From Clostridiales bacterium (lineage in GTDB: Bacteria; Bacillota; Clostridia; Oscillospirales; Butyricicoccaceae): DNA of 7,844 nucleotides. The stretch covers positions 1-7,844 of the forward strand of contig JANZZB010000068.1 in assembly GCA_026419635.1 (NCBI GenBank), given 5' to 3'. A program made the position numbers and the translations under genes. The notes under the pieces were generated by a model, which did no database searches, was not told the DNA's origin, and was given only the letters and a program-made list of their open reading frames with translations. Position 1 is the first letter of the stretch; every line of letters begins with the position of its first letter. Shown in pieces: positions 1 to 6,440 of the stretch.

Positions 1-548
1 GTTACATAAGCTGCTGAGAGTGTTTCTTTTATTTCATTTGCAAGCTTTGTAACTTCCTCATGCTGTTCTTTTGTCATGTTTAAGACTTTTTTATTGGAGC
101 GGTTTACCGCATCTTCACCATATTTATTCCTTATTTCTGTACCGTATTTCCCTTCGTTATCTTCAATCATTTTCCTCTTAAATCCCTCAAATTTTTCTTG
201 GTCCGTCATAGGAATACCCCTTTCTATGGACTCTATTGTTGTTTCTACGTTTTTGATTAATAAATCCAATCGGTTTCTTTTTTCAAGAAGTGTTTTGTGA
301 TGTTCCAGCAATGCTTTTTGCTTATCGAATGTAGGCTTGGTTATAATCTCTTTAATTTCCTCCAGACTTAATCCGAGTTCACGGTAAAAAAGGATTTGCT
401 GAAGCTGGTCCACCTCATTTCTCCCGTAAATCCGATATCCGGACGAGTTTGTTTTACGAGGTTTGAGTATTCCGATTTCATCATAATAGCGAAGGGTTCT
501 TGTGCTTATACCTGCGAGCCTGCCAAGCTTATTGACGGTATATTCCAT
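1..548 (-). CDS. MerR-family transcriptional regulator, TipAL type (3' end outside window)
   Basis: Reading from the ATG at 548 gives 182 codons that stay open to the window edge, so the C-terminus is missing. Residues 1-70 form a MerR winged helix-turn-helix, including YTVNKLGRLAGISTRTLRYY followed by DEIGILKP. A helical dimerisation stretch follows (about 75-110). From about 113 the sequence (TDQEKFEGFK, NEGKYGTEIRNKYGEDAV, NMTKEQHEEV) matches the start of a TipAS-type ligand-binding domain, known in TipAL, Mta and SkgA to bind antibiotics or other amphipathic compounds. Family members are about 250 aa, so roughly 70 residues are lost. The start is supported by AGAGGTGA at 560-553. The promoter has the 19-bp spacer typical of MerR targets with a palindrome inside it, so autoregulation is likely. 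The gene has its own promoter and a terminator separates it from the Tad operon, so it need not control that operon. The ligand is unknown. Confidence 0.93.
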   Translation of the reverse strand, partial: MEYTVNKLGRLAGISTRTLRYYDEIGILKPRKTNSSGYRIYGRNEVDQLQQILFYRELGLSLEEIKEIITKPTFDKQKALLEHHKTLLEKRNRLDLLIKNVETTIESIERGIPMTDQEKFEGFKRKMIEDNEGKYGTEIRNKYGEDAVNRSNKKVLNMTKEQHEEVTKLANEIKETLSAAYV

Positions 549-552
549 AACA

Positions 553-560
553 TCACCTCT
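553..560 (-). promoter_or_regulatory. Ribosome binding site of merR
   Basis: AGAGGTGA on the minus strand, four bases before the ATG at 548 (seven from the AGAGG core), closely complements the 16S rRNA 3' end and fixes the start of the truncated regulator gene. Confidence 0.8.
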
Positions 561-570
561 TGATATTTTG

Positions 571-601
571 AATATATACCTTTACGTAACGTTAATGTCA
601 A
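571..601 (-). promoter_or_regulatory. merR promoter with 19-bp spacer
   Basis: On the minus strand a perfect -35 TTGACA (601-596) is followed by a -10-like TATATT (576-571), with 19 bp between them. An over-long 19-bp spacer is the hallmark of promoters that MerR-family proteins activate by untwisting DNA. A TATATA at 578-573 would give 17 bp instead, so the exact -10 is uncertain. The promoter sits 22 bp upstream of the merR ATG. Confidence 0.72.
578..598. promoter_or_regulatory. Putative MerR/TipAL operator palindrome
   Basis: This is a 21-bp imperfect palindrome centred on A588. The half sites ACCTTTACGT and ACGTTAATGT match at 8 of 10 positions. It lies almost exactly in the -35/-10 spacer of the merR promoter, where MerR-family dimers bind. 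The core TTACGTAACGTTAA resembles the TAACGTTGCGT-like operators known for the Mta/TipAL branch, which fits the protein type encoded next to it. Binding by this regulator is an inference from position and family. Confidence 0.7.
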
Positions 602-691
602 CAATTATTTTTAATAAATATCTTCCTTTTATAGAAGTATTTTGTATTTTCTTAAAGAATGCATTGGGCCACTGCAGCGTTATAACCGTAA

Positions 692-732
692 AATAAAAGC
701 TCTTGAAACATGACGTTTCAAGAGCTTTTATT
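692..732 (-). terminator. Rho-independent terminator of the Tad operon
   Basis: A perfect 18-bp inverted repeat (arms 692-709 and 715-732) flanks a 5-nt loop, with GAGCTTTTATT on the distal arm. Read on the minus strand the distal arm runs into TTTTATTTTA, a T-rich tail, whereas on the plus strand it runs into six Gs. The functional direction is therefore minus. It begins 28 nt after the stop codon of the DivIVA-like gene and separates that operon from the downstream regulator gene. Confidence 0.9.
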
Positions 733-760
733 GGGGGGAGTGGTTGGAAATGAATATGAG

Positions 761-1558
761 TTAATCTCTGCAATCTTCTATAGTGGAATCGATCTTTACT
801 TTTTCAAAAAATTCAGACAAATCCGTTTTCATGGAGCTTAAAACATTTACGATATCATATATACTCCTGCTGATATGATCAATGCCAAGCTGCGAAACTT
901 GCTTATGTTCAAAGACTTTCATGTTTGTAGTCATAATTAAATTTCTTTTTGAAATCTTAAGCATATTGCTCTCTTTTTTTAGCTGTTCAATTTCTGAATT
1001 CATTTTATCAATCTGCTTTGTGGTTTTGCTCAGCTCATTAGATAAAACAAGATTTTGAGTATCTAAATTGTTTTTAGCGTCCATCAAGTTAAGTAATTCA
1101 TCAGAAAGCTCTTTATTGCATTCATTTAATTCATTGATTTCGTTATTGATTGTTTCACTTTGCCCGTCATTTTCGATTTGCTGCTGTAAACTGCGTATCA
1201 TCGAACGAAGTTCTTCATTTTCTTTTACATAGGGTTTCAAAGCTTCTTTTTCGTGTTCATCTAAGGCTTGAAGCTGTTTTTTAAGCATTTTGATTTCCTC
1301 TGCTTGTTCTTCTATTTGCTGAGTAAGTTTGTCCCGACCGAGCAGATACATATTAGAAGCTGACGAACATTCTTCTATTTTTTCATTAAATGCTTTTTCG
1401 GATAATTGGATTTTTTCCTTTAGATCCCGTATATAATCCAATACCTCTTTGCAGTCAAATCCTCCGAAAGCAATTTTCTTAAAATTGATATCGGGGCATG
1501 TTTCTGCTGTATCATTCCGTATTGCCTTGACTTTTTGGTATGTAGATATATTCTCCAT
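761..1558 (-). CDS. Coiled-coil protein with DivIVA-like N-terminal motif
   Basis: 265 aa, soluble, no signal peptide or membrane segment. Residues 26-43 (FKKIAFGGFDCKEVLDYI) resemble the N-terminal lipid-binding motif of DivIVA/GpsB (F-x4-F-x-G-[YF]-D-x2-E-V-x2-[FY]-[IL]). Almost everything from 44 to about 205 is heptad-rich, charged coiled coil (for example QQIEEQAEEIKMLKKQLQAL), and a shorter helical tail ends the protein. DivIVA proteins assemble as coiled coils on curved membrane at poles and septa. Here the arginine after the first aromatic of B. subtilis DivIVA (FRGYD) is a glycine (FGGFD), so membrane binding is not assured. The ATG has AGGAGGT just upstream (4-nt spacing from AGGAGG). 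It is the last gene of the Tad operon, 18 nt after the DUF192 gene and before the terminator. A role in placing the pilus machine is inference; a generic coiled-coil scaffold is the alternative. Confidence 0.8.
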   Translation of the reverse strand: MENISTYQKVKAIRNDTAETCPDINFKKIAFGGFDCKEVLDYIRDLKEKIQLSEKAFNEKIEECSSASNMYLLGRDKLTQQIEEQAEEIKMLKKQLQALDEHEKEALKPYVKENEELRSMIRSLQQQIENDGQSETINNEINELNECNKELSDELLNLMDAKNNLDTQNLVLSNELSKTTKQIDKMNSEIEQLKKESNMLKISKRNLIMTTNMKVFEHKQVSQLGIDHISRSIYDIVNVLSSMKTDLSEFFEKVKIDSTIEDCRD

Positions 1559-1576
1559 AATACCTCCTGAAAAAAA

Positions 1577-1921
1577 TTATTCAAAAGTGATTTTTTTAAA
1601 CTTTTTAATTTCATGGTTTTTAACAGATCCGCTTCTCAGTTCAAGTACGTTATAACTGTTTTTTATATACGGGCTTACATTACCAGGTGTCATCGATTCT
1701 TCAATATGCAAGATTTCACCGGCTTCTGTCAAAAATAATACATCAATGTTAAATCGCATAAAAAAAGTATGCACTTGACGGCAAGGACTGATCAGCAAAC
1801 CATCTTTTTCTCCGATATTTCTTTTTCCTAAAAGACCTGCTGCTCTTTGGAAAAAACGGTCCGCTAAATTTACTCTGTCAGCGATAACCTGCCCGTTAAA
1901 TAAGGCTTTATATTTTTTCAA
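1577..1921 (-). CDS. DUF192 family protein
   Basis: 114 aa, about the size of one DUF192 domain. Family features are visible in order: the RAAGLLGKR segment (26-34), GLLISPCRQVHTFFMRFNID (41-60) with the typical Cys, His, Met and Asp, the hydrophobic VLFL strand, and the late NVLEL-x-SG motif (91-98). No biochemical function is established for the family. Many members carry a signal peptide, but this one does not, so it is probably cytoplasmic. The start is TTG: AGAAAGGG at 1936-1929 lies seven bases upstream and overlaps the tadC stop codon, so translation is likely coupled to tadC (13-nt gap). DUF192 genes recur beside Tad/Flp loci in Bacillota, which suggests an accessory role in assembly, but the sequence does not say which. 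Confidence 0.9.
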   Translation of the reverse strand: MKKYKALFNGQVIADRVNLADRFFQRAAGLLGKRNIGEKDGLLISPCRQVHTFFMRFNIDVLFLTEAGEILHIEESMTPGNVSPYIKNSYNVLELRSGSVKNHEIKKFKKITFE

Positions 1922-1934
1922 AATGGCACCCTTT

Positions 1935-2846
1935 CTAGCTGAATGTCTTTATTAACTGAAGGATAGTTGGACCTAAGAGTACGATAAATATTACGGGAAA
2001 CACAAACAGAATCAGCGGAAGCATCATTTTAATCGGAGCCTTCATTCCTTTTTCTTCAGCAACCTGTTTACGTGTAAGCCGAAGCTGTGAGGACTGTGCC
2101 CGCAAAACATTTTTAATCGGGAGCCCCATTTGATCGGCTTGTATTAACGCGCCGATAAAGGTTTTTAATTCAGGAAGACCATTTCGGTCTGCCAGATTTT
2201 TTAGAGCGTCTCTTCTCGGGAGTGCCATTTGTATTTCTCGCCCTACAATCATTAGTTCGTCTACGAAGGGGCCCACAAAACGCTCATTAATTTTTAATAA
2301 AGCGGCGTCAAAGCCAAGTCCTGCTTCTACACAAACGGTTAAAAGATCCATAATATCCGGCATTTGATTTCGAATGAATGCCTGTCTTTTCTTGATACGT
2401 GTTGATAAATAAAAGCTAGGGCCGGATATGGCGATGATGCTGCCGAATAAAAACACAAAAAGTTTTGCGGGGGTGGAAGCATCTATTAAAAAAGCTGCTA
2501 TAACGGTAATTGTTATTGTTAACAGCATGGCCATTAATTTGGCAGCGGAATATTCCTGTACAGAAATCGTAATCCCTGCTAGCTTTATTTTTTTTTCCAG
2601 CTGAGAGGTTTCTTTTGGATTGTTTTTAGGTAATATCCTTAAAAAAGTTTTTATTATTCCGTAAAAAATAGGTGCAAAAAAACGCTCTGTAAACGGGATA
2701 TCAAGTTCTTCGTCTATTACCGGAGATTTTCCACAAATAGCTTTTAAACGTCTGTTTCTATTGTCCGATTTCCTTCCAATTCCTTCAAATAAAATAACGA
2801 TGACGGTAAACGATAATGCCATACTAGCGATTATTAATAAAGTCAA
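1935..2846 (-). CDS. tadC: TadC, Tad pilus inner-membrane platform protein (type II secretion F family)
   Basis: 303 aa polytopic membrane protein. There is one N-terminal membrane segment (about 2-20), a cytoplasmic stretch, a hydrophobic pair (about 103-146), then a T2SSF (GspF/PilC-like) domain at about 164-289. That domain holds MPDIMDLLTVCVEAGLGFD, diagnostic for TadC, and ends in a hydrophobic segment (276-297). With TadB it should form the membrane base on which the CpaF ATPase acts to polymerise Flp pili. The start is TTG at 2846, with GGTGA seven bases upstream. The TAG ending tadB lies in the same frame six codons before, so no earlier start is possible; Met9 is a weaker alternative. 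Intergenic distance to tadB is 15 nt. Confidence 0.93.
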   Translation of the reverse strand: MTLLIIASMALSFTVIVILFEGIGRKSDNRNRRLKAICGKSPVIDEELDIPFTERFFAPIFYGIIKTFLRILPKNNPKETSQLEKKIKLAGITISVQEYSAAKLMAMLLTITITVIAAFLIDASTPAKLFVFLFGSIIAISGPSFYLSTRIKKRQAFIRNQMPDIMDLLTVCVEAGLGFDAALLKINERFVGPFVDELMIVGREIQMALPRRDALKNLADRNGLPELKTFIGALIQADQMGLPIKNVLRAQSSQLRLTRKQVAEEKGMKAPIKMMLPLILFVFPVIFIVLLGPTILQLIKTFS

Positions 2847-2861
2847 ATCCGGTTCACCGCC

Positions 2862-3809
2862 CTAAAATTTAATATTAACAATCTTGTTGACTGCTAAGAA
2901 GCCAATAATTTCAAGGCCGCAGGCGATGCTTAATAATATAATTCCAAGCTGGCTTTCAAAAAATGAACGGATATAAGACGGATTTATGAGCATGAGGATT
3001 AACAATAAGAATGCCGGCATAAGACCAACGACCATTCCGGAAGTTCTTCCTGTCGCTGTTAAAACCTTAATGCTAGCTTTGATTTTCAGCCGGTCACGAA
3101 TCGTATCAGAAATTCCGTCGAGAATATCGGATAAATTGCCTCCTACCTGACGTTGTATCAGAACTGCCGCGACAAGCAGCATAAGATCTTTGCTGTTTAG
3201 ACGTTCAATCATATTTTCAAGAGCTTTTTCCAAAGTGATTCCGAGTTGTACTTCTTTTGCCACTCGCGCAAATTCTTTTGATATAGGTTCCGGCATTTCA
3301 TTAGCGATACTGTTTACCGATTGCTGGAAAGACAAACCGGATTTCAGGCAGTTGCCCATTATAATAAGCGCATCGCTTAACTGTTGCTCAAATAATGCAA
3401 GCCGCTTGGCTTTTAAACGTTTCATAAAAAAATACGGAACAATTACTCCAATAATCATAAAAGCAATGGAAACGATAAGATCGGCACCGATTATGAATGC
3501 AATAAGCGCGGGCAAAAAAGCGGATATTAACCAAATAATCATAAACTCTTCCGCTTTTAACTTTATACCGGCAAGAGAGAGTTCTGTATAAAGTCGATTT
3601 AATAGATTTTTTTTAAGAGATAGTCGGTTTGTGTTTTTAATATTTTTTTTACGTTCCTTTTGTTTTCGTTCGTTTTTCAATTGTTTTCGAAATAAATTAT
3701 GAACTCTGATTTTAGCGTAATAAGTTCCTCTGTTAAAATGCAGTATTACGATAAGGGTTAAACTAAATACAAATGCGCTGGAAGCTGCAGCTATAAAAAT
3801 CGTGTGCAT
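2862..3809 (-). CDS. tadB: TadB, Tad pilus inner-membrane platform protein (type II secretion F family)
   Basis: 315 aa from the preferred ATG at 3809. An N-terminal membrane helix (3-24) is followed by a very basic region (about 41-67, rich in Lys, Arg and Asn), two close membrane helices (about 88-127), a T2SSF domain (about 143-270, including LSDALIIMGNCLKSGLSFQQ and RQVGGNLSDILD) and two C-terminal helices. The layout is that of TadB, partner of TadC. I chose Met at 3809 because GGAG (3821-3818) sits eight bases upstream. An in-frame ATG at 3830 overlaps the tadA stop as TAATG and would add seven residues (MEKGAVS), but its Shine-Dalgarno is weak. Either way the gene is tightly coupled to tadA. 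Confidence 0.93.
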   Translation of the reverse strand: MHTIFIAAASSAFVFSLTLIVILHFNRGTYYAKIRVHNLFRKQLKNERKQKERKKNIKNTNRLSLKKNLLNRLYTELSLAGIKLKAEEFMIIWLISAFLPALIAFIIGADLIVSIAFMIIGVIVPYFFMKRLKAKRLALFEQQLSDALIIMGNCLKSGLSFQQSVNSIANEMPEPISKEFARVAKEVQLGITLEKALENMIERLNSKDLMLLVAAVLIQRQVGGNLSDILDGISDTIRDRLKIKASIKVLTATGRTSGMVVGLMPAFLLLILMLINPSYIRSFFESQLGIILLSIACGLEIIGFLAVNKIVNIKF

Positions 3810-3817
3810 CGAGACTG

Positions 3818-3821
3818 CTCC
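3818..3821 (-). promoter_or_regulatory. Ribosome binding site deciding the tadB start
   Basis: GGAG, within AAAAAGGAGC on the minus strand, lies eight bases before the ATG at 3809 and inside the coding extension that the earlier ATG at 3830 would use. It favours the shorter TadB. Confidence 0.6.
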
Positions 3822-3829
3822 TTTTTCCA

Positions 3830-5164
3830 TTACTCACGGAACCAATCATCATTTACATAAATATTATTGTTTTTGATTCGCTCAACGCAGTGAGGTCTGA
3901 TTCCGGTCGCCTTAAACCGTGTCCTTATTTTATTTGATCCGTCTACGGAACTATCTCTTTCGCAAACAAAGATATCCTGCAAAATAATGATGTCGTTCTC
4001 CATTCCAAGAACTTCAGTTATATTTGTAATTTTTCGGCTGCCGTCTCTCATTCTTGACTGTTGAACAATAATGTCGATTGCAGATGAAACCTGTTCCCTT
4101 ATAGCCCGGACGGGTAAGTCCATACCCGACATAAGAACCATGGTTTCAATCCTTGATAACGTGTCTCTCGGCGTATTTGCATGAGTTGTTGTGAGCGAGC
4201 CGTCATGGCCTGTATTCATTGCTTGAAGCATGTCCAATGTCTCTCCGGAACGAACTTCGCCGACAATAATTCGATCTGGGCGCATTCGAAGTGCGTTTCG
4301 CACAAGATCTCGAATGGATATTTGGCCTTTTCCCTCCATATTAGCCGTACGACTTTCGAGCGTAATAACATGTTTTTGACGAAGCTGTAGTTCGGCTGCG
4401 TCTTCAATCGTAACAATACGTTCGTCTTCCGGGATAAATGTGGATAAAACATTTAACAAAGTTGTTTTTCCGCTGCCGGTGCCACCCGAAACAATAATAT
4501 TCAGTCTTCCTTTTACACAGGCTTCTAAAAAATTTAGCATTTTAGGGGAGAGAGAGCCAAAACCTAATAAATTCTGTGCTGTAATAGGTTCTTTGGAAAA
4601 TTTACGTATCGTTATCACCGGACCGACGAGAGAAAGAGGGGGAATGATGATATTTACACGGGAACCATCTTTTAGTCGTGCATCAACCATCGGACTTGCT
4701 TCATCTATATGTCTTCCCAAAGGGGAGACAATCCGGTCGATGATGTTCAGTTCATGTTCAAGATCTCGAAACGTTACTTGTGAGAGCTCAATTTTGCCCG
4801 ATCGCTCCACATAAATAGTGTAAGGGCCGTTTACCATGATCTCGGAAATATTAGGGTCATTCAATAAGTCCTCAAGCGGGCCATAGCCTATAACATCGTT
4901 TAGAAGTTCTGATGCAATTTTAGAACGCTCCGTGCGTCCGATATCAAAAGCGACTTCTTCAATTACTTCATCAATGACCTGTTTGATAAGATCCGTTTTG
5001 GTATCTGCCAAATTTCGTTTATTTAATTGTTCAATCACTTCTTTATGTATCTTTGCTTTTATATCACGGTAAACATCTGTGTTTTTTGTAATTATTTTTT
5101 CGGTTTGCTCTTTTTCACTCACCGTCACACTCTTCTGTTTTTCCAGCCGCTCTAAAAGAGTCAT
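3830..5164 (-). CDS. tadA: CpaF/TadA, Tad pilus assembly ATPase
   Basis: 444 aa, a normal length for CpaF-type secretion ATPases (type II/IV VirB11-like). A charged helical N-terminal domain (1-95) precedes the ATPase core. Visible motifs are Walker A GGTGSGKT (227-234), Asp box IVTIEDAAELQL (250-261), Walker B region RIIVGEVR with the glutamate at 303 (298-305), and His box GHDGSLTTTHAN (319-330). IMVNGPYTIYVERSGK (109-124) and SPMVDARLKDGSRVN (157-171) are also typical of CpaF. It should act as a cytoplasmic hexamer that hydrolyses ATP to drive Flp pilin insertion or extraction through TadB/TadC. The start ATG has GAGGGG five bases upstream. It begins 27 nt after cpaE, and its stop overlaps an in-frame tadB ATG. 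All catalytic motifs look intact. Confidence 0.97.
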   Translation of the reverse strand: MTLLERLEKQKSVTVSEKEQTEKIITKNTDVYRDIKAKIHKEVIEQLNKRNLADTKTDLIKQVIDEVIEEVAFDIGRTERSKIASELLNDVIGYGPLEDLLNDPNISEIMVNGPYTIYVERSGKIELSQVTFRDLEHELNIIDRIVSPLGRHIDEASPMVDARLKDGSRVNIIIPPLSLVGPVITIRKFSKEPITAQNLLGFGSLSPKMLNFLEACVKGRLNIIVSGGTGSGKTTLLNVLSTFIPEDERIVTIEDAAELQLRQKHVITLESRTANMEGKGQISIRDLVRNALRMRPDRIIVGEVRSGETLDMLQAMNTGHDGSLTTTHANTPRDTLSRIETMVLMSGMDLPVRAIREQVSSAIDIIVQQSRMRDGSRKITNITEVLGMENDIIILQDIFVCERDSSVDGSNKIRTRFKATGIRPHCVERIKNNNIYVNDDWFRE

Positions 5165-5191
5165 GATTACCCCTCAAAACCTAATTGGATT

Positions 5192-6331
5192 TTATTTGCC
5201 ATTGATATTGTTTGCAACAGCTTTTCCGAGAATGCTCAGCTCATAGCTTAAGAGCGATCTGGGAGCGTCAAGAACGACTGGAATTCCTTTGTTAAGGGCA
5301 GTTGTGGCCGTTTTCCAATCGTTTGATATTTTGTGCTTTATAGGGAAATCAAGAATGTTTTGCGCGTCTTTGATGGAAATAATACTTTTTGCATTACGAT
5401 TGATTAGAATATTGATTTTTTCTTTTTGCTGAAGAGAGTCAAAGATATCCATGCTTATCTTCGCATTTCTGAGAGTAGAAATATCGAGTGAAATTGTAAG
5501 CAGTACCATATCGCTGTTTTCAATTCCGGCGATGGTGGTTTCATTAAATATGGGAGGCGTATCGATTATAATATAATCGTAATATGGCCTTATAGTATTG
5601 ATGATTTTTTCTATATGCTCTCCTCGAATAATTTCTGCAAACTCAGGGCTTTTTGGAGCGCATAGAACGCTTACACCAGATGAATGGAGCTTAATAAAAC
5701 TTCTAATCGTATCAATATCTATGTTTAACTTGTCCTGAACCAATTCGGCAATCGTATCCCTGGGTTCAAGGTCAAAAAACAGATTGACATCCCCGAATTG
5801 CAGGTCAAGATCAATAATGATGACTTTTTTTCCTGTTTGAGCAAGGCAAACAGCAAGATTGACAGCTATTGTTGTCTTTCCGATACCTCCTTTAGCGCCA
5901 AAAACAGAGATCACTTTTGATTGAGCGCTAATCAATTCACTGTTAAAATTTTTTACCCGTGTTTTATCCAGCTTGTAAACTAAGTTTATGTTGTCTGTCA
6001 AAAGACCCGTATCGCAGTGAAAAGGGAGGACTTTGCGAATGCCGGCGTGCATTGCTTTTTCCATTAAATCAATATCGATTGTTTCAGAGAGAAGAATCAC
6101 GGAACAACCCGGTAGAGATAAGAAAATCTTTTCGGCCAGCTCAAGGAATGAATCATTCATTCCTTCATGAACGACAATGGCAACATTCGGCATAAGGCTA
6201 AGGATCTTTTCGAGGGCATTTTCTGATTTTGTAAAACCTAAAAAAGCGATATCGTTACAATGAAGTTTATTTTTAAGTTCAAACCGGGTGCCGTCTTGAT
6301 TGGCGACCGCTATAACTTTTATTTTTTCCAT
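5192..6331 (-). CDS. cpaE: CpaE/TadZ, ParA-like ATPase for Tad pilus positioning
   Basis: 379 aa from the preferred ATG at 6331. Residues 1-115 look like a response-regulator receiver fold, but the strand that should carry the phospho-acceptor Asp reads VAIVVHEG (50-57), so it is a pseudo-receiver. Residues 138-375 are a ParA/MinD-type ATPase: deviant Walker A KGGIGKTT (147-154), IIIDLDLQFGDVNLFFDLEP (171-190) and the Walker B-like YIIIDTPP (253-260). In Caulobacter (CpaE) and Aggregatibacter (TadZ), relatives place the Tad machine at the cell pole. Unlike some TadZ proteins, the Walker A here looks intact, so ATP hydrolysis is plausible. The start is chosen from GAAGGG nine bases upstream. 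The frame opens back to a TTG at 6418, but that has no ribosome binding site and its extension does not look like the family. The gene contains a 23-bp palindrome (6143-6165). Confidence 0.94.
   Translation of the reverse strand: MEKIKVIAVANQDGTRFELKNKLHCNDIAFLGFTKSENALEKILSLMPNVAIVVHEGMNDSFLELAEKIFLSLPGCSVILLSETIDIDLMEKAMHAGIRKVLPFHCDTGLLTDNINLVYKLDKTRVKNFNSELISAQSKVISVFGAKGGIGKTTIAVNLAVCLAQTGKKVIIIDLDLQFGDVNLFFDLEPRDTIAELVQDKLNIDIDTIRSFIKLHSSGVSVLCAPKSPEFAEIIRGEHIEKIINTIRPYYDYIIIDTPPIFNETTIAGIENSDMVLLTISLDISTLRNAKISMDIFDSLQQKEKINILINRNAKSIISIKDAQNILDFPIKHKISNDWKTATTALNKGIPVVLDAPRSLLSYELSILGKAVANNINGK
6143..6165. repeat. 23-bp perfect palindrome inside cpaE
   Basis: The arms AAGGAATGAAT (6143-6153) and ATTCATTCCTT (6155-6165) are exact reverse complements around C6154. 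In the gene it covers codons 56-63 of cpaE (from E56 to L63), just after the strand where a receiver would carry its phospho-Asp. A one-base centre makes it a better dimer-type protein site than an RNA hairpin, though a hairpin with a slightly opened loop could form. Function unknown. Confidence 0.6.
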
Positions 6332-6357
6332 AAGATTTTTCCCTTCGTTATCTAAAG

Positions 6358-6396
6358 GCACAAAACGACAACATAAAACAAATGGTCTTTTTGTGC
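6358..6396 (-). repeat. Inverted repeat in the cpaB-cpaE gap
   Basis: The arms GCACAAAACGAC (6358-6369) and GTCTTTTTGTGC (6385-6396) pair at 11 of 12 positions around a 15-nt loop. It fills much of the only long gap in the operon (about 109 nt between cpaB stop and cpaE ATG) and ends 26 nt before the cpaE start. In mRNA it could form a hairpin affecting processing, stability or cpaE translation. The tail after it (CTTTAG) is too short for a convincing terminator. I see no clear promoter in the rest of the gap. Confidence 0.5.
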
Positions 6397-6440
6397 ATGC
6401 GGTTCTACAATCGAGCAACGTGAATTAATTTATTAAAAGG

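Noticed and set aside
76..300. Plus-strand open frames over merR and over the Tad genes (for example 76-300, 3190-3591, 4440-4814, 7379-7627)
   Set aside because: They are antisense to well-supported genes, lack ribosome binding sites of note and encode no recognisable domains.
582..773. 63-codon minus-strand reading frame between the DivIVA-like gene and merR
   Set aside because: It runs through the terminator hairpin and into the merR promoter, has no family resemblance and would begin inside the upstream gene's end.
3810..3830. Seven-residue longer TadB from the ATG overlapping the tadA stop
   Set aside because: Possible because TAATG overlaps favour coupling, but GGAG is well spaced for the ATG at 3809, and the hydrophobic N-terminal helix starts right after it.
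6358..6396. Rho-independent terminator between cpaB and cpaE
   Set aside because: The stem is A/T-rich with a 15-nt loop and only CTTTAG after it, so there is no proper U tract.
6332..6418. 29-residue N-terminal extension of CpaE starting at TTG 6418
   Set aside because: No Shine-Dalgarno, Cys-rich sequence unlike CpaE N-termini, and it spans the inverted repeat; the ATG at 6331 has GAAGGG upstream and a proper receiver-like start.
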